Shown here piece by piece: positions 1 to 6,299 of a DNA stretch of 6,797 nt (position 1 is its first letter; each line of letters opens with the position of its first letter). The notes under the pieces are model-generated. The model did no database searches. It was not told where the DNA came from and was given only the letters and a program-made list of their open reading frames with translations. Source of the stretch: Planctomycetota bacterium (lineage in GTDB: Bacteria; Planctomycetota; Brocadiia; Brocadiales; Bathyanammoxibiaceae); contig JAUVQR010000080.1 of the NCBI GenBank assembly GCA_030598065.1, forward strand, positions 1-6,797, written 5' to 3'. Made by a program: the position numbers and the translations under genes.

Positions 1-453
1 CCTGCCGGTGCTGGCGATGTAAAATGCCTCGTATATTACCCTCGGCAGGTCGTTCAAATCCTTTACGAGGTAGCTGTGTTTGGTAATGGGGCGAGTTATG
101 CCCATTACGTCGGCTTCCTGGAAGGCGTCGCTCCCTATAAGGTTGGTCTTCACCTGGCCCGTGATGGCCACCATCGGCACCGAGTCCATATAAGCGGTGG
201 CAATGGCCGTGGTGAGATTGGTGGCGCCGGGACCCGACGTGACCAAACAGACCCCGACCTTGCCCGTGGCCCTTGCGAAGCCGTCTGCCGCGTGTCCCGC
301 GGCCTGCTCGTGCCTGGTCAGTATGAATTTCAGGGGAGACTGATAAATGGCGTCAAAAAGGGGCAAGACCACGCCACCCGGTATACCAAAGACGTACTCC
401 ACCCCTTCTTTGAGTAACAGGTCTATAAGTGTTTGTGCTCCGGTTCTTGTCAT
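1..453 (-). CDS. ilvB: Acetolactate synthase large subunit, N-terminal part (cut by window edge)
   Basis: Catalytic subunit of acetohydroxyacid synthase. It condenses two pyruvates, or pyruvate and 2-ketobutyrate, using thiamine diphosphate; this is the first common step of valine, leucine and isoleucine synthesis in the cytosol. The 151 visible codons cover the N-terminal ThDP (PYR) domain. They show the FGIPGG loop (residues 22-27), RHEQAA with the expected catalytic glutamate at residue 49, SGPGATNL (73-80), and IGSDAFQEAD (106-115). The reading frame is open to base 1, so the FAD-linker and PP domains lie outside the window. The ATG at 453 matches the usual family N-terminus. An in-frame GTG at 495 would add 14 residues atypical of the family. 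The ribosome site is weak (GAG about nine bases upstream); a better AAGAAGGAA lies too far away. It follows spoVG in the same direction after a 186-base gap. Related ThDP enzymes such as glyoxylate carboligase are less likely given these motifs. Confidence 0.93.
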   Translation of the reverse strand, partial: MTRTGAQTLIDLLLKEGVEYVFGIPGGVVLPLFDAIYQSPLKFILTRHEQAAGHAADGFARATGKVGVCLVTSGPGATNLTTAIATAYMDSVPMVAITGQVKTNLIGSDAFQEADVMGITRPITKHSYLVKDLNDLPRVIYEAFYIASTGR

Positions 454-639
454 AGTAATTACTCTACAAAGACGTTCCTTCTTTAGAAAATACACTACAA
501 GAAAGAAAAAAGGGGGGCCGCCATCAACAATCGCAATTTACAGGAGGTTCAGAAGGTCCTAGCTTGCAGGCAGGCGGCCTAGACGGCTAAACGTACCAGT
601 GGTACAGCCACCAGGCATTGGGGTACGGCAGGTCTTACT
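454..639 (-). other. Intergenic leader between spoVG-like gene and ilvB
   Basis: No convincing gene lies in these 186 bases. On the minus strand the stretch contains an inverted repeat (GGCCGCC at 579-573 and GGCGGCC at 522-516) with a 50-base loop, followed by CCCC and a run of six T. A smaller palindrome, GTACC-AGT-GGTAC, lies at 593-605. No clear sigma-70 promoter was found for ilvB. The region could be a leader with an attenuator or a degenerate terminator, but this is inference from layout only. Confidence 0.4.
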
Positions 640-1128
640 TTAAGTGAAAATTCCTTCTCCAAAACGCTGCTCCTTGCCCTCTCCAACGTACCGTTCGTCA
701 AAATCGGTGTCATCCGGCATCTTGGGAGACTTATACCCCGGTTGGGCAGACTTATGCAACTCTTCCTTAAATGCCGTCAATACTCGTTGTTGTATATATT
801 CTCTACACTTCGAATTTATCGGATGTGCGGTATCTGCGTACAGTTTTATCTTTCCCGGGATACTCTCCTCGCCCTTCAGCCCACGCTTCTCATCAAGTTT
901 TGCACCGCACTCACTACAGTAACATGCTCGGATATTATTCTTCCCGCCGCATTTCGTACACCTATCGGTTAATTTCCTGCTGGGCATGGCTACAAACACG
1001 CCCTTCTGTCCCTCGATTACCTTCAGGTCTCTCACTACAAAATCATTATTTATCGTAATGCTACAGAAGGCTTGTAAACGATTCTTATTGGCCTCGGTTA
1101 GCTTTACCCTGACCTCTGTAATCTCCAC
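640..1128 (-). CDS. spoVG: SpoVG-family regulator with inserted zinc ribbon
   Basis: SpoVG proteins are small cytosolic nucleic-acid-binding regulators, named for their role in Bacillus sporulation and septation but widespread in non-sporulating bacteria. The N-terminal part (residues 1-50) carries the family signatures: EITEVRV, the SITINNDFVVRDLKVI strand region and GVFVAMPSRK. The second signature, ADTAHPINSKCREYIQQRVL (98-117), appears only after about 45 further residues. The extra segment holds CTKC (57-60) and CSEC (71-74), a four-cysteine zinc-ribbon pattern. Residues 125-162 form a charged tail. At 162 residues it is well above the usual 85-100. I chose the GTG at 1128 because GAGGGGG lies eight bases upstream and the product then starts EITEVRV like Bacillus SpoVG. 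A TTG at 1152 would add eight residues. It follows ispE by 38 bases, echoing the ispE/spoVG neighbourhood of Bacillus. The target in this organism is unknown. Confidence 0.88.
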   Translation of the reverse strand: MEITEVRVKLTEANKNRLQAFCSITINNDFVVRDLKVIEGQKGVFVAMPSRKLTDRCTKCGGKNNIRACYCSECGAKLDEKRGLKGEESIPGKIKLYADTAHPINSKCREYIQQRVLTAFKEELHKSAQPGYKSPKMPDDTDFDERYVGEGKEQRFGEGIFT

Positions 1129-1134
1129 GTTATG

Positions 1135-1146
1135 TTCCCCCTCTTT
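1135..1146 (-). promoter_or_regulatory. Ribosome binding site deciding the spoVG start
   Basis: The minus strand reads AAAGAGGGGGAA here. The GAGGGGG core (1143-1137) sits eight bases before the GTG at 1128. This favours that start over the upstream TTG at 1152, which would place this sequence inside the coding region. Confidence 0.6.
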
Positions 1147-1166
1147 ACCCAAGCCGACGCAGACGG

Positions 1167-2051
1167 CTACAAATTAGACACTACAAAAGTCTTTTCTACT
1201 CCCTGCTCCTGAAGCTTCCCCCTGACCTTTTCCCCCTTGTCTTTGTTTTCGCAGTGTCCAAAAATGGCAGAGCCGCTCCCTGATATCATCACCCCGTCTG
1301 AGAGGTTGCTTTCAAGTAGGTTCTTAAACCCCTGCAACTCTGGATATAACCGCAAAGCCACTTCTTCTAGTCTGTTAAAGAGCGATAGGCTTAAACGCTT
1401 GCCACTATTTGACAAAAGCGCCTTGTAGGTTAAACTAGCATCTTTTTTTTCCGTTGTCAAATCAATTCTCAGGTTGTTGTAAACCTCTGCCGTGGAGACC
1501 CTAATGTCCGGGTATAGCAGGACATACCAAAACCTGTGTCTGACCGCTAATGGGGTCACGGCTTCGCCCCTGCCCCTGCACAACGCCGTGCCTCCTTTTA
1601 TAAAGAACGGGACGTCCGAGCCTATCTGCGCCGCCATGCCCATCAGCGTCGCGTCGCTTAAGCCTTTGGCGTGTAAAATATTAAGACCTTTGAGCGCTGC
1701 CGCGGCATCGGAGCTGCCGCCACCAAGCCCCGCCGCTACCGGGATTCTCTTTACCAGGTGGGCCTTGACACCTCCCCTTACGCCCGTCTCTTCCTGAAAC
1801 AGGCGGACGGCCTTCCACACCAGGTTGCTTTCGTCGCACGGGACGCCCGGTTCACTGCAGGTAAGTTCCATACCTCCCTCGGTCGTCTCCAGGGTAAGGG
1901 TATCGGCAAGGTCTATCTCCTGCATGACCGTTTCCAGCTCATGGTAGCCGTCGGGCCTCTTTCCCAGCACCTCCAGAAATAGGTTTATCTTTGCAGGGGC
2001 CGTTACCGTTAGGGAGTTGTTAGATTTCCCTCGCTTGTGCGCCTTACGCAT
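1167..2051 (-). CDS. ispE: 4-diphosphocytidyl-2-C-methyl-D-erythritol kinase
   Basis: Phosphorylates the 2-hydroxyl of CDP-methylerythritol with ATP, the fourth step of the non-mevalonate (MEP) route to isoprenoids, in the cytosol. It is a GHMP-family kinase. APAKINLFLEV (residues 18-28) carries the expected catalytic lysine at 21, and RPDGYHELETV (32-42) is the substrate-side motif. PVAAGLGGGSSDAAAAL (104-120) is the glycine-rich ATP loop, and GSDVPFF (144-150) carries the catalytic aspartate at 146. SGSGSAIFG near the C-terminus is the third GHMP motif. Length is 294 residues (E. coli 283). The frame is open further upstream to 2117, but the ATG at 2051 is preferred: AGGAG lies four bases upstream, and the start overlaps the rsmD stop in ATGCGTAA, giving an 8-base overlap and probable translational coupling. 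The basic N-terminal extension of about 13 residues before the kinase fold is not unusual. Confidence 0.95.
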   Translation of the reverse strand: MRKAHKRGKSNNSLTVTAPAKINLFLEVLGKRPDGYHELETVMQEIDLADTLTLETTEGGMELTCSEPGVPCDESNLVWKAVRLFQEETGVRGGVKAHLVKRIPVAAGLGGGSSDAAAALKGLNILHAKGLSDATLMGMAAQIGSDVPFFIKGGTALCRGRGEAVTPLAVRHRFWYVLLYPDIRVSTAEVYNNLRIDLTTEKKDASLTYKALLSNSGKRLSLSLFNRLEEVALRLYPELQGFKNLLESNLSDGVMISGSGSAIFGHCENKDKGEKVRGKLQEQGVEKTFVVSNL

Positions 2052-2640
2052 CTTTCTCCTCTTTCTCACCCAGATGCCAGAATCCGAGGTGCGTGGCGTC
2101 ATAGCCCCTTTCGTCAAAACGGATAAATCCCCCTATCCGGTCGGGAATTTCCGCCCTCTTGGGCCTGTATTCAATCACCACTATTCCGGGAGGTTTCATG
2201 ATACCGCGTCCTGCCAGGCCCTCCAAGAGTTGCAATAACCTCTTCCTGTCCTCATCTTCTTCAACAATCTTATACGGCGGGTCGACAAAGGCCAGATCAA
2301 AACACACGCCCTTCCTGACAAGGTGGGGCAGGGACCTAAAGGCGTTCGTTCGAAGTATCTCGCCACGGGGCTCCAATCCGGCAACAGCAAGGTTTTTCCG
2401 TATATAGGCGGCGGCCGTGGCGTCATTTTCTACAAAGAGACATGAACGTGCGCCCCTGCTAAGCGCCTCTATGCCGATGGCCCCGGTGCCGGCAAACAGG
2501 TCGAGAACGTTGCAGCCCACTACAAACTCACCGAGGATACTGAAAAGGGACTCTTTCACCCTGTCCCTTGCGGGCCTTATCCCCAAACCCTTCGGGCAGT
2601 ACAGACGCCTCCCTTTAGCTGTGCCGGCAATCACGCGCAT
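2044..2640 (-). CDS. rsmD: 16S rRNA (guanine966-N2)-methyltransferase
   Basis: Transfers a methyl group from S-adenosylmethionine to N2 of G966 of 16S rRNA in the small ribosomal subunit. The family N-terminus MRVIAGTAKGRRL is followed by the conserved RPARDRVKESLFSIL (residues 22-36). The SAM-binding glycine loop is LDLFAGTGAIGIEALSRG (46-63), with the acidic VEND after the second strand (70-73). The catalytic DPPY tetrapeptide is at 120-123. Length is 198 residues, normal for the family. The start ATG at 2640 has AAAGG six bases upstream (2651-2647) and gives the standard N-terminus. It is the first gene of the leftward group and overlaps ispE by eight bases. A frequent neighbour of rsmD, coaD, is not found here; the next gene is ispE instead. 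Confidence 0.95.
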   Translation of the reverse strand: MRVIAGTAKGRRLYCPKGLGIRPARDRVKESLFSILGEFVVGCNVLDLFAGTGAIGIEALSRGARSCLFVENDATAAAYIRKNLAVAGLEPRGEILRTNAFRSLPHLVRKGVCFDLAFVDPPYKIVEEDEDRKRLLQLLEGLAGRGIMKPPGIVVIEYRPKRAEIPDRIGGFIRFDERGYDATHLGFWHLGEKEEKDA

Positions 2641-2659
2641 TGGTAACCTTTAAAACCTG

Positions 2660-2688
2660 ATTCTATTACATGCGGTTTCCCGGCGCAA
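2660..2688 (-). promoter_or_regulatory. Possible sigma-70 promoter for rsmD-ispE-spoVG
   Basis: On the minus strand, TTGCGC (2688-2683) and TAGAAT (2665-2660) are separated by 17 bases. The -10 matches consensus at five of six positions; the -35 matches only at TTG. It would start transcription about a dozen bases before the rsmD ATG, leaving a very short leader. The -35 lies inside the palindrome at 2683-2694. Confidence 0.4.
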
Positions 2689-2694
2689 GTGCGC
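2683..2694. repeat. Short palindrome GCGCA-AG-TGCGC in the divergent promoter region
   Basis: A perfect 5-base inverted repeat with a 2-base centre, overlapping the proposed -35 of the leftward promoter. It could be an operator half-site pair, or chance; no regulator is encoded nearby. Confidence 0.3.
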
Positions 2695-2718
2695 ACCATC
2701 GTTACATTCAAAAACAGT

Positions 2719-2746
2719 TTGACTTTCAGAATTTTCAAAATATAAT
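2719..2746 (+). promoter_or_regulatory. Near-consensus sigma-70 promoter for prfB-glyA-gpsA
   Basis: TTGACT (2719-2724, five of six to consensus) and TATAAT (2741-2746, perfect) are separated by 16 bases in an A/T-rich stretch. Transcription would begin near 2753, giving a leader of about 40 bases before the prfB ATG. No strong hairpin is seen in that leader. Confidence 0.75.
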
Positions 2747-2793
2747 TTAAAGTATTGGAGAAAAAGGTTTAACAACTGTGAAGGTCACGTAAG

Positions 2794-3907
2794 ATGGAAA
2801 AAGATTTAATTACCCTCCGAGAACGCCTCATAGCCCTGAAAGACTCTCTTTGACCTGGCAGCGAAAGAGAAGGAACAACAGCAGCTAGAGAATAAGGTGG
2901 CTTCAGGGGACCTCTGGAAAGACAAGCAAAAGGCCCACGCAACCCTGAAAAAGCTGAAAGAACTTAAAGAGGTAACCGCGCCGTTGATGGAGCTGGAGGA
3001 TTCATGTGAAGACCTTGCCGTCTTGGTTCAGCTTGCCAAAGAAGACAAGACGATCGCGCCGGAGCTGGAGCGGGACATCCTGACATTTCAGAAGAAACTC
3101 GAGAAGTTTGAGTTCCGGTCGTTGCTCGGTCGTCCCCATGACCGCAGCAACGCATACCTCAGCATCCATGCCGGTGCCGGGGGTACGGAGTCCTGTGACT
3201 GGACCTCCATGCTGCTCAGGATGTACACCAGGTGGATGGAAAGGAACGGCTACACCCACGAGGTAGTTGACCTGCAGCCGGGTGAAGAGGCCGGGATTAA
3301 GAGGGTAATCGTGCACGTGAAGGGTGATTGGGCCTACGGCTACCTCAGCGCCGAGGTCGGTGTGCACAGACTGGTAAGGATATCGCCTTTCGATACGAAC
3401 CAAAGGCGGCACACGACTTTTGCCGCGGTAGACGTAGTTCCGGAGATGGAAAAGGGAGAAGAGGTGGAGGTCCGGCCGGAAGATGTCAGGGTCGACACGT
3501 ACAGGGCCGGCGGTGCAGGAGGACAGCACGTAAACAAGACATCTTCAGCCGTGAGGATTACACACCTGCCTACTGGCATAGTAGTACAGTGCCAGAACGA
3601 TCGCTCCCAACACAAGAACAAGAAAACGGCCATGAACATGCTGACGGCGAAGCTGTACCAGTTCCAGGAAAAGGAAAGAGAGAAGGAAAGGAACGCTATC
3701 TATGACGAAAAGGGAGAGATAGCCTGGGGCTATCAGATCCGTTCCTATGTGCTCCACCCGTACAACATGGTGAAGGATTTGCGCACCGGCAAAGAGACCG
3801 GAAACACACAGGCGGTGCTTGACGGTGAGATAGATGATTTTATAAACGCCTATCTGAGACTGAGACTTGCAAAGCACGGGCCTTCTACGATTGAGACTTC
3901 TAAATAA
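2794..3907 (+). CDS. prfB: Peptide chain release factor 2, joined by programmed +1 frameshift
   Basis: RF2 recognises UGA and UAA stop codons in the ribosomal A site and triggers peptide release. Translation begins at the ATG at 2794 (AAGGT eight bases upstream), runs 19 codons to CTT at 2848-2850, meets TGA at 2851-2853, and must shift +1 to continue from GAC at 2852. The joined product (2794-2850 plus 2852-3907) is 370 residues; E. coli RF2 has 365. Joined numbering gives the anticodon-like SPF tripeptide at 197-199, typical of RF2 rather than RF1 (PxT). The catalytic GGQ is at 242-244 within RAGGAGGQHVNKTSSAVRIT, and CQNDRSQHKNK follows. The gene itself ends in TAA. The frame downstream of the shift contains a GTG at 2897, but starting there would remove the N-terminal helices. 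It is first in a rightward operon, 17 bases before glyA. The in-frame TGA gives autoregulation: low RF2 favours shifting. Confidence 0.96.
2848..2854 (+). other. Programmed +1 frameshift site CTT TGA C in prfB
   Basis: The heptamer CTTTGAC is identical to the classical RF2 slippery site: the P-site tRNA-Leu slips from CTT to TTT while UGA, in the weak context UGAC, waits for RF2. Both flanking frames give RF2-like protein sequence (LRERLIALKDSL before, DLAAKEKE after). The stimulatory AGGGGG found three bases upstream in E. coli is replaced here by AAAGAC (2839-2844), which pairs poorly with the anti-Shine-Dalgarno. Confidence 0.92.
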
Positions 3908-3911
3908 AACC

Positions 3912-3920
3912 AAGGAAGGA
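3912..3920 (+). promoter_or_regulatory. Strong ribosome binding site of glyA
   Basis: AAGGAAGGA contains two overlapping Shine-Dalgarno cores, eight and four bases before the glyA ATG at 3925. It suggests efficient independent initiation in the 17-base gap after prfB. Confidence 0.7.
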
Positions 3921-3924
3921 ACAG

Positions 3925-5211
3925 ATGGACTCTTTAAAACAGGTTGACAGAGAGATATGGCAGGCTATTAAGGAGGAGGTAGAGAGGCAGCAGTGTCATC
4001 TTGAGCTAATCGCGTCTGAGAATTACTGTACCCCGGCCGTTCTTGAGGCCCAGGGCTCCGTCCTTACCAATAAATACGCCGAGGGCTACCCGAACAAGAG
4101 ATATTACAGCGGTTGCGATAATGTGGACGTTGTAGAACGGCTTGCAATAGAGAGGGCCAAGAAACTATTTGGCGCCGAACATGTGAACGTTCAGCCCCAC
4201 TCGGGCTCTCAGGCCAATATGGCCGTTTATTTTGCGGCCCTTACGCCTGAACACAGGGTGCTTGGGATGGACATCACCCACGGCGGCCACCTTACCCACG
4301 GGTTCAGTAAGAACTTTTCCGGCCAGATATACGAAGCCGCTACATACGGTGTTGACAGAGATACAAAACTGCTGGACTATGAGGTCATCATGGAGAAGGC
4401 CCGGAGTTTTCAACCCGACCTTATTATCGCAGGTGCCAGCGCGTATTCCCGCGCGATAGACTTCTCAAAGTTCGGGGAGATTGCGGAGGAAGTGGGCGCG
4501 CTCCTCATGGTGGATATGGCCCACATAGCCGGGCTCATCGCAGGTAAGCAACACCCTGACCCCGTGCCCTATGCGGATTTTGTCACCTCAACCAACCATA
4601 AAACGCTGGGGGGCCCGCGCGGCGGGTTTATCCTCTGTAAGGCAAAGTATGCCGCAAAGATTGACCAGAAGGTCTTTCCCGGCATGCAGGGCGGACCCCT
4701 TATGCACATCATCGCAGCCAAGGCGGTTAGCTTCAAAGAGGCCCTGAGCGATGGGTTCTGCGAACGCCAGAGACAGACGGTGGCGAACGCCAGGGCCATG
4801 GCGCAAGGTCTCATAAACAGGGGCTACGACGTCATTACCGGAGGCACCGACAACCATCTCTTCCTGCTGGACCTTACCAATAAAGACATAAATGGCAGGG
4901 ACGCACAGGAGTGTCTTGCAGGGGTAGGTATTTACGTAAACAAGAACCTCATCCCGTTCGACGAAAGGGGAGCCTTCGATACAAGCGGCATCCGTATAGG
5001 TTCTGCCGCTGCCACCACCAGAGGGATGAAGGAACAGGAAATGGACTGCATCGCCGGATGGATAGATCGCGCCATATCATCACCATGGGATGAAGAGGTC
5101 AAGAAGGCCGTGCAGAAGGAGGTTACCGACTTCTGTGCCGCTTTCCCTGTCTACCAGAATGTAACGATGCCCGGTCCCCTGTTAGAAGAGGGGCCGTCCA
5201 CCGAAAAGTGA
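3925..5211 (+). CDS. glyA: Serine hydroxymethyltransferase
   Basis: PLP enzyme that converts serine and tetrahydrofolate to glycine and 5,10-methylenetetrahydrofolate, the main one-carbon supply of the cell. Visible motifs are LELIASENY (26-34), LTNKYAEGYPNKRYYSG (47-63) with the glutamate (53) and tyrosines of the active site, QPHSGSQANMAVY (90-102), and VDMAHIAGLIA (196-206), with the PLP-contacting aspartate and histidine. The Schiff-base lysine is K226 in STNHKTLGGPRGG, and SGIRIG carries the substrate-carboxylate arginine (R357). Length is 428 residues, slightly longer than E. coli's 417. Two active-site-flanking motifs are unusual. The residue two before K226 is Asn rather than the usual Thr, and GSAAATTRG replaces the usual GTPAxTxRG. 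All catalytic residues I can name are kept, so it is probably active. It sits between prfB and gpsA. The stop is doubled (TGATGA). Confidence 0.97.
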   Translation: MDSLKQVDREIWQAIKEEVERQQCHLELIASENYCTPAVLEAQGSVLTNKYAEGYPNKRYYSGCDNVDVVERLAIERAKKLFGAEHVNVQPHSGSQANMAVYFAALTPEHRVLGMDITHGGHLTHGFSKNFSGQIYEAATYGVDRDTKLLDYEVIMEKARSFQPDLIIAGASAYSRAIDFSKFGEIAEEVGALLMVDMAHIAGLIAGKQHPDPVPYADFVTSTNHKTLGGPRGGFILCKAKYAAKIDQKVFPGMQGGPLMHIIAAKAVSFKEALSDGFCERQRQTVANARAMAQGLINRGYDVITGGTDNHLFLLDLTNKDINGRDAQECLAGVGIYVNKNLIPFDERGAFDTSGIRIGSAAATTRGMKEQEMDCIAGWIDRAISSPWDEEVKKAVQKEVTDFCAAFPVYQNVTMPGPLLEEGPSTEK

Positions 5212-5217
5212 TGACAA

Positions 5218-6231
5218 ATGAAGCCCTTTAGAAGGATATCTGTCCTGGGCAACGGCGGCTGGGGTACGGCCCTGTCGCTGCTACTTCATAAAAAGGGCTG
5301 CGACGTCCTGCTATGGGGCAATACCCCGAACTATGTAGAATTCCTGAAAGAGAAGAGAGAGAACGTAAAGTACCTGCCCGGCATACCCATTCCTCCGGAC
5401 CTCCCGCTTACCGACGACCTGGCCGAGGCCGCCGACGGCAGAGAACTTGTCGTAGCGGCAATCCCCACCCCGTACCTACGGTCCGTCATGGAGAGGTTTG
5501 AACCCCACTACGCGGTAGGCACTACCGTGTTGAGCGTCGTGAAGGGCATTGAAAACGATTCGCTTCTCCTGGCAAGCGGGGTGATAAGGGACGTCCTCGG
5601 GGACGCCCCCGTGGCGCTGATGATGGGTCCGTGCCACGCCGAGGAAGTGGCCCGGTCTCTGCCTACCACGGTGGTCGTCTCCAACAAGGATGACGAGGTC
5701 TGCGACGCCATACAGGAAGCGTTTTTTACGGACAGGTTCCGTGTCTACACCAGCCACGACACGGTGGGCGTCGAGGTGGGCGCGGCGGTAAAGAACGTCA
5801 TCGCCATCGCCGCCGGTATATGCGACGGCCTGCAATTTGGAGACAACACCAAGGCGGCTCTCATAACACGGGGCCTGGTAGAAATAAGCAGGCTGGGCGT
5901 AAGTCTGGGCGGCGAAAAGGCAACGTTCAGCGGGCTTACCGGGCTGGGCGACCTGATTACCACCTGTATCAGCCCTTACGGACGAAACAGGCACGTAGGG
6001 CTTGAGATAGGCAGGGGCAAGAAGTTAAAAGAGGTTATGGACAAGATGGAACAGGTGGCCGAAGGCGTCTTCACCACACGTTCGGTCAAGCTGCTGGCGG
6101 AGAGACACGGGGTGGACATGCCCATCTGCCACGAGGTCTACAGCGTGCTTTATGACGATAAGGACCCCCTCAGGGCGGTGGGCGACCTGATGATGCGCAC
6201 CCCCAAGGCCGAGCTGGAGGAGCTGGAGTAG
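5218..6231 (+). CDS. gpsA: NAD(P)-dependent glycerol-3-phosphate dehydrogenase
   Basis: Reduces dihydroxyacetone phosphate to sn-glycerol 3-phosphate, the backbone for phospholipid synthesis, in the cytosol. The N-terminal Rossmann fold opens with ISVLGNGGWGTALS (7-20), a GxGxxG dinucleotide loop. SVVKGIE (106-112) carries the first conserved lysine (109) and MMGPCHAEEVA (135-145) is the next signature. GAAVKNVIAIAAGICDGL (188-205) carries the catalytic lysine (192). SGLTGLGDLITTCISPYGRNRHVG (238-261) is the substrate-binding signature. Length is 337 residues, normal for the family. The start ATG at 5218 lies six bases after the glyA stop and has no good Shine-Dalgarno, so translation is probably coupled to glyA. 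Two variants stand out: Asn in place of the usual Ala in the glycine loop, and GPCH where GPSF or GPSH is common. The C-terminus ends in an acidic ELEELE. Confidence 0.96.
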   Translation: MKPFRRISVLGNGGWGTALSLLLHKKGCDVLLWGNTPNYVEFLKEKRENVKYLPGIPIPPDLPLTDDLAEAADGRELVVAAIPTPYLRSVMERFEPHYAVGTTVLSVVKGIENDSLLLASGVIRDVLGDAPVALMMGPCHAEEVARSLPTTVVVSNKDDEVCDAIQEAFFTDRFRVYTSHDTVGVEVGAAVKNVIAIAAGICDGLQFGDNTKAALITRGLVEISRLGVSLGGEKATFSGLTGLGDLITTCISPYGRNRHVGLEIGRGKKLKEVMDKMEQVAEGVFTTRSVKLLAERHGVDMPICHEVYSVLYDDKDPLRAVGDLMMRTPKAELEELE

Positions 6232-6271
6232 CCTCTTAAACGCCGCCTTCCGGCAAACATCCTCGGCTGAA

Positions 6272-6286
6272 CGAGAGAAACTCTCG
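6272..6286 (+). repeat. Hairpin CGAGAG-AAA-CTCTCG downstream of gpsA
   Basis: A perfect 6-base stem with a 3-base loop, 40 bases after the gpsA stop. No T run follows, so it is not a canonical intrinsic terminator. It may stabilise the 3' end or be a processing point. Confidence 0.35.
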
Positions 6287-6299
6287 CCGCCTGCGTGAC

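Noticed and set aside
76..417. Plus-strand open frame opposite ilvB
   Set aside because: The minus strand encodes clear acetolactate synthase motifs throughout, and the plus-strand product resembles nothing.
559..618. 19-codon minus-strand frame (MPGGCTTGTFSRLGRLPAS) as an ilvB leader peptide
   Set aside because: No ribosome site, and no enrichment in Leu, Val or Ile as expected of an attenuation peptide.
454..639. T-box riboswitch upstream of ilvB
   Set aside because: The region is short and lacks the conserved AGGGTGGNACCGCG antiterminator; only a vague GGTAC resemblance exists.
493..2527. Recurrent ACTACAA motif (near 493, 1033, 1179 and 2519)
   Set aside because: Three of the four copies are TTTGTAGTG on the minus strand encoding Phe-Val-Val in three different genes, so coincidence of codon choice is the simpler explanation.
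2794..2899. prfB could be read as a frameshifted pseudogene, or as a gene starting at GTG 2897
   Set aside because: The stop is the classical RF2 CTT TGA C recoding site, both sides encode RF2-like sequence, and the joined length matches the family.
3002..3529. 175-residue minus-strand open frame inside prfB
   Set aside because: Antisense shadow of strongly conserved RF2 sequence; no ribosome site or family signature.
5476..5994. 172-residue minus-strand open frame inside gpsA
   Set aside because: Antisense shadow of GpsA core motifs.
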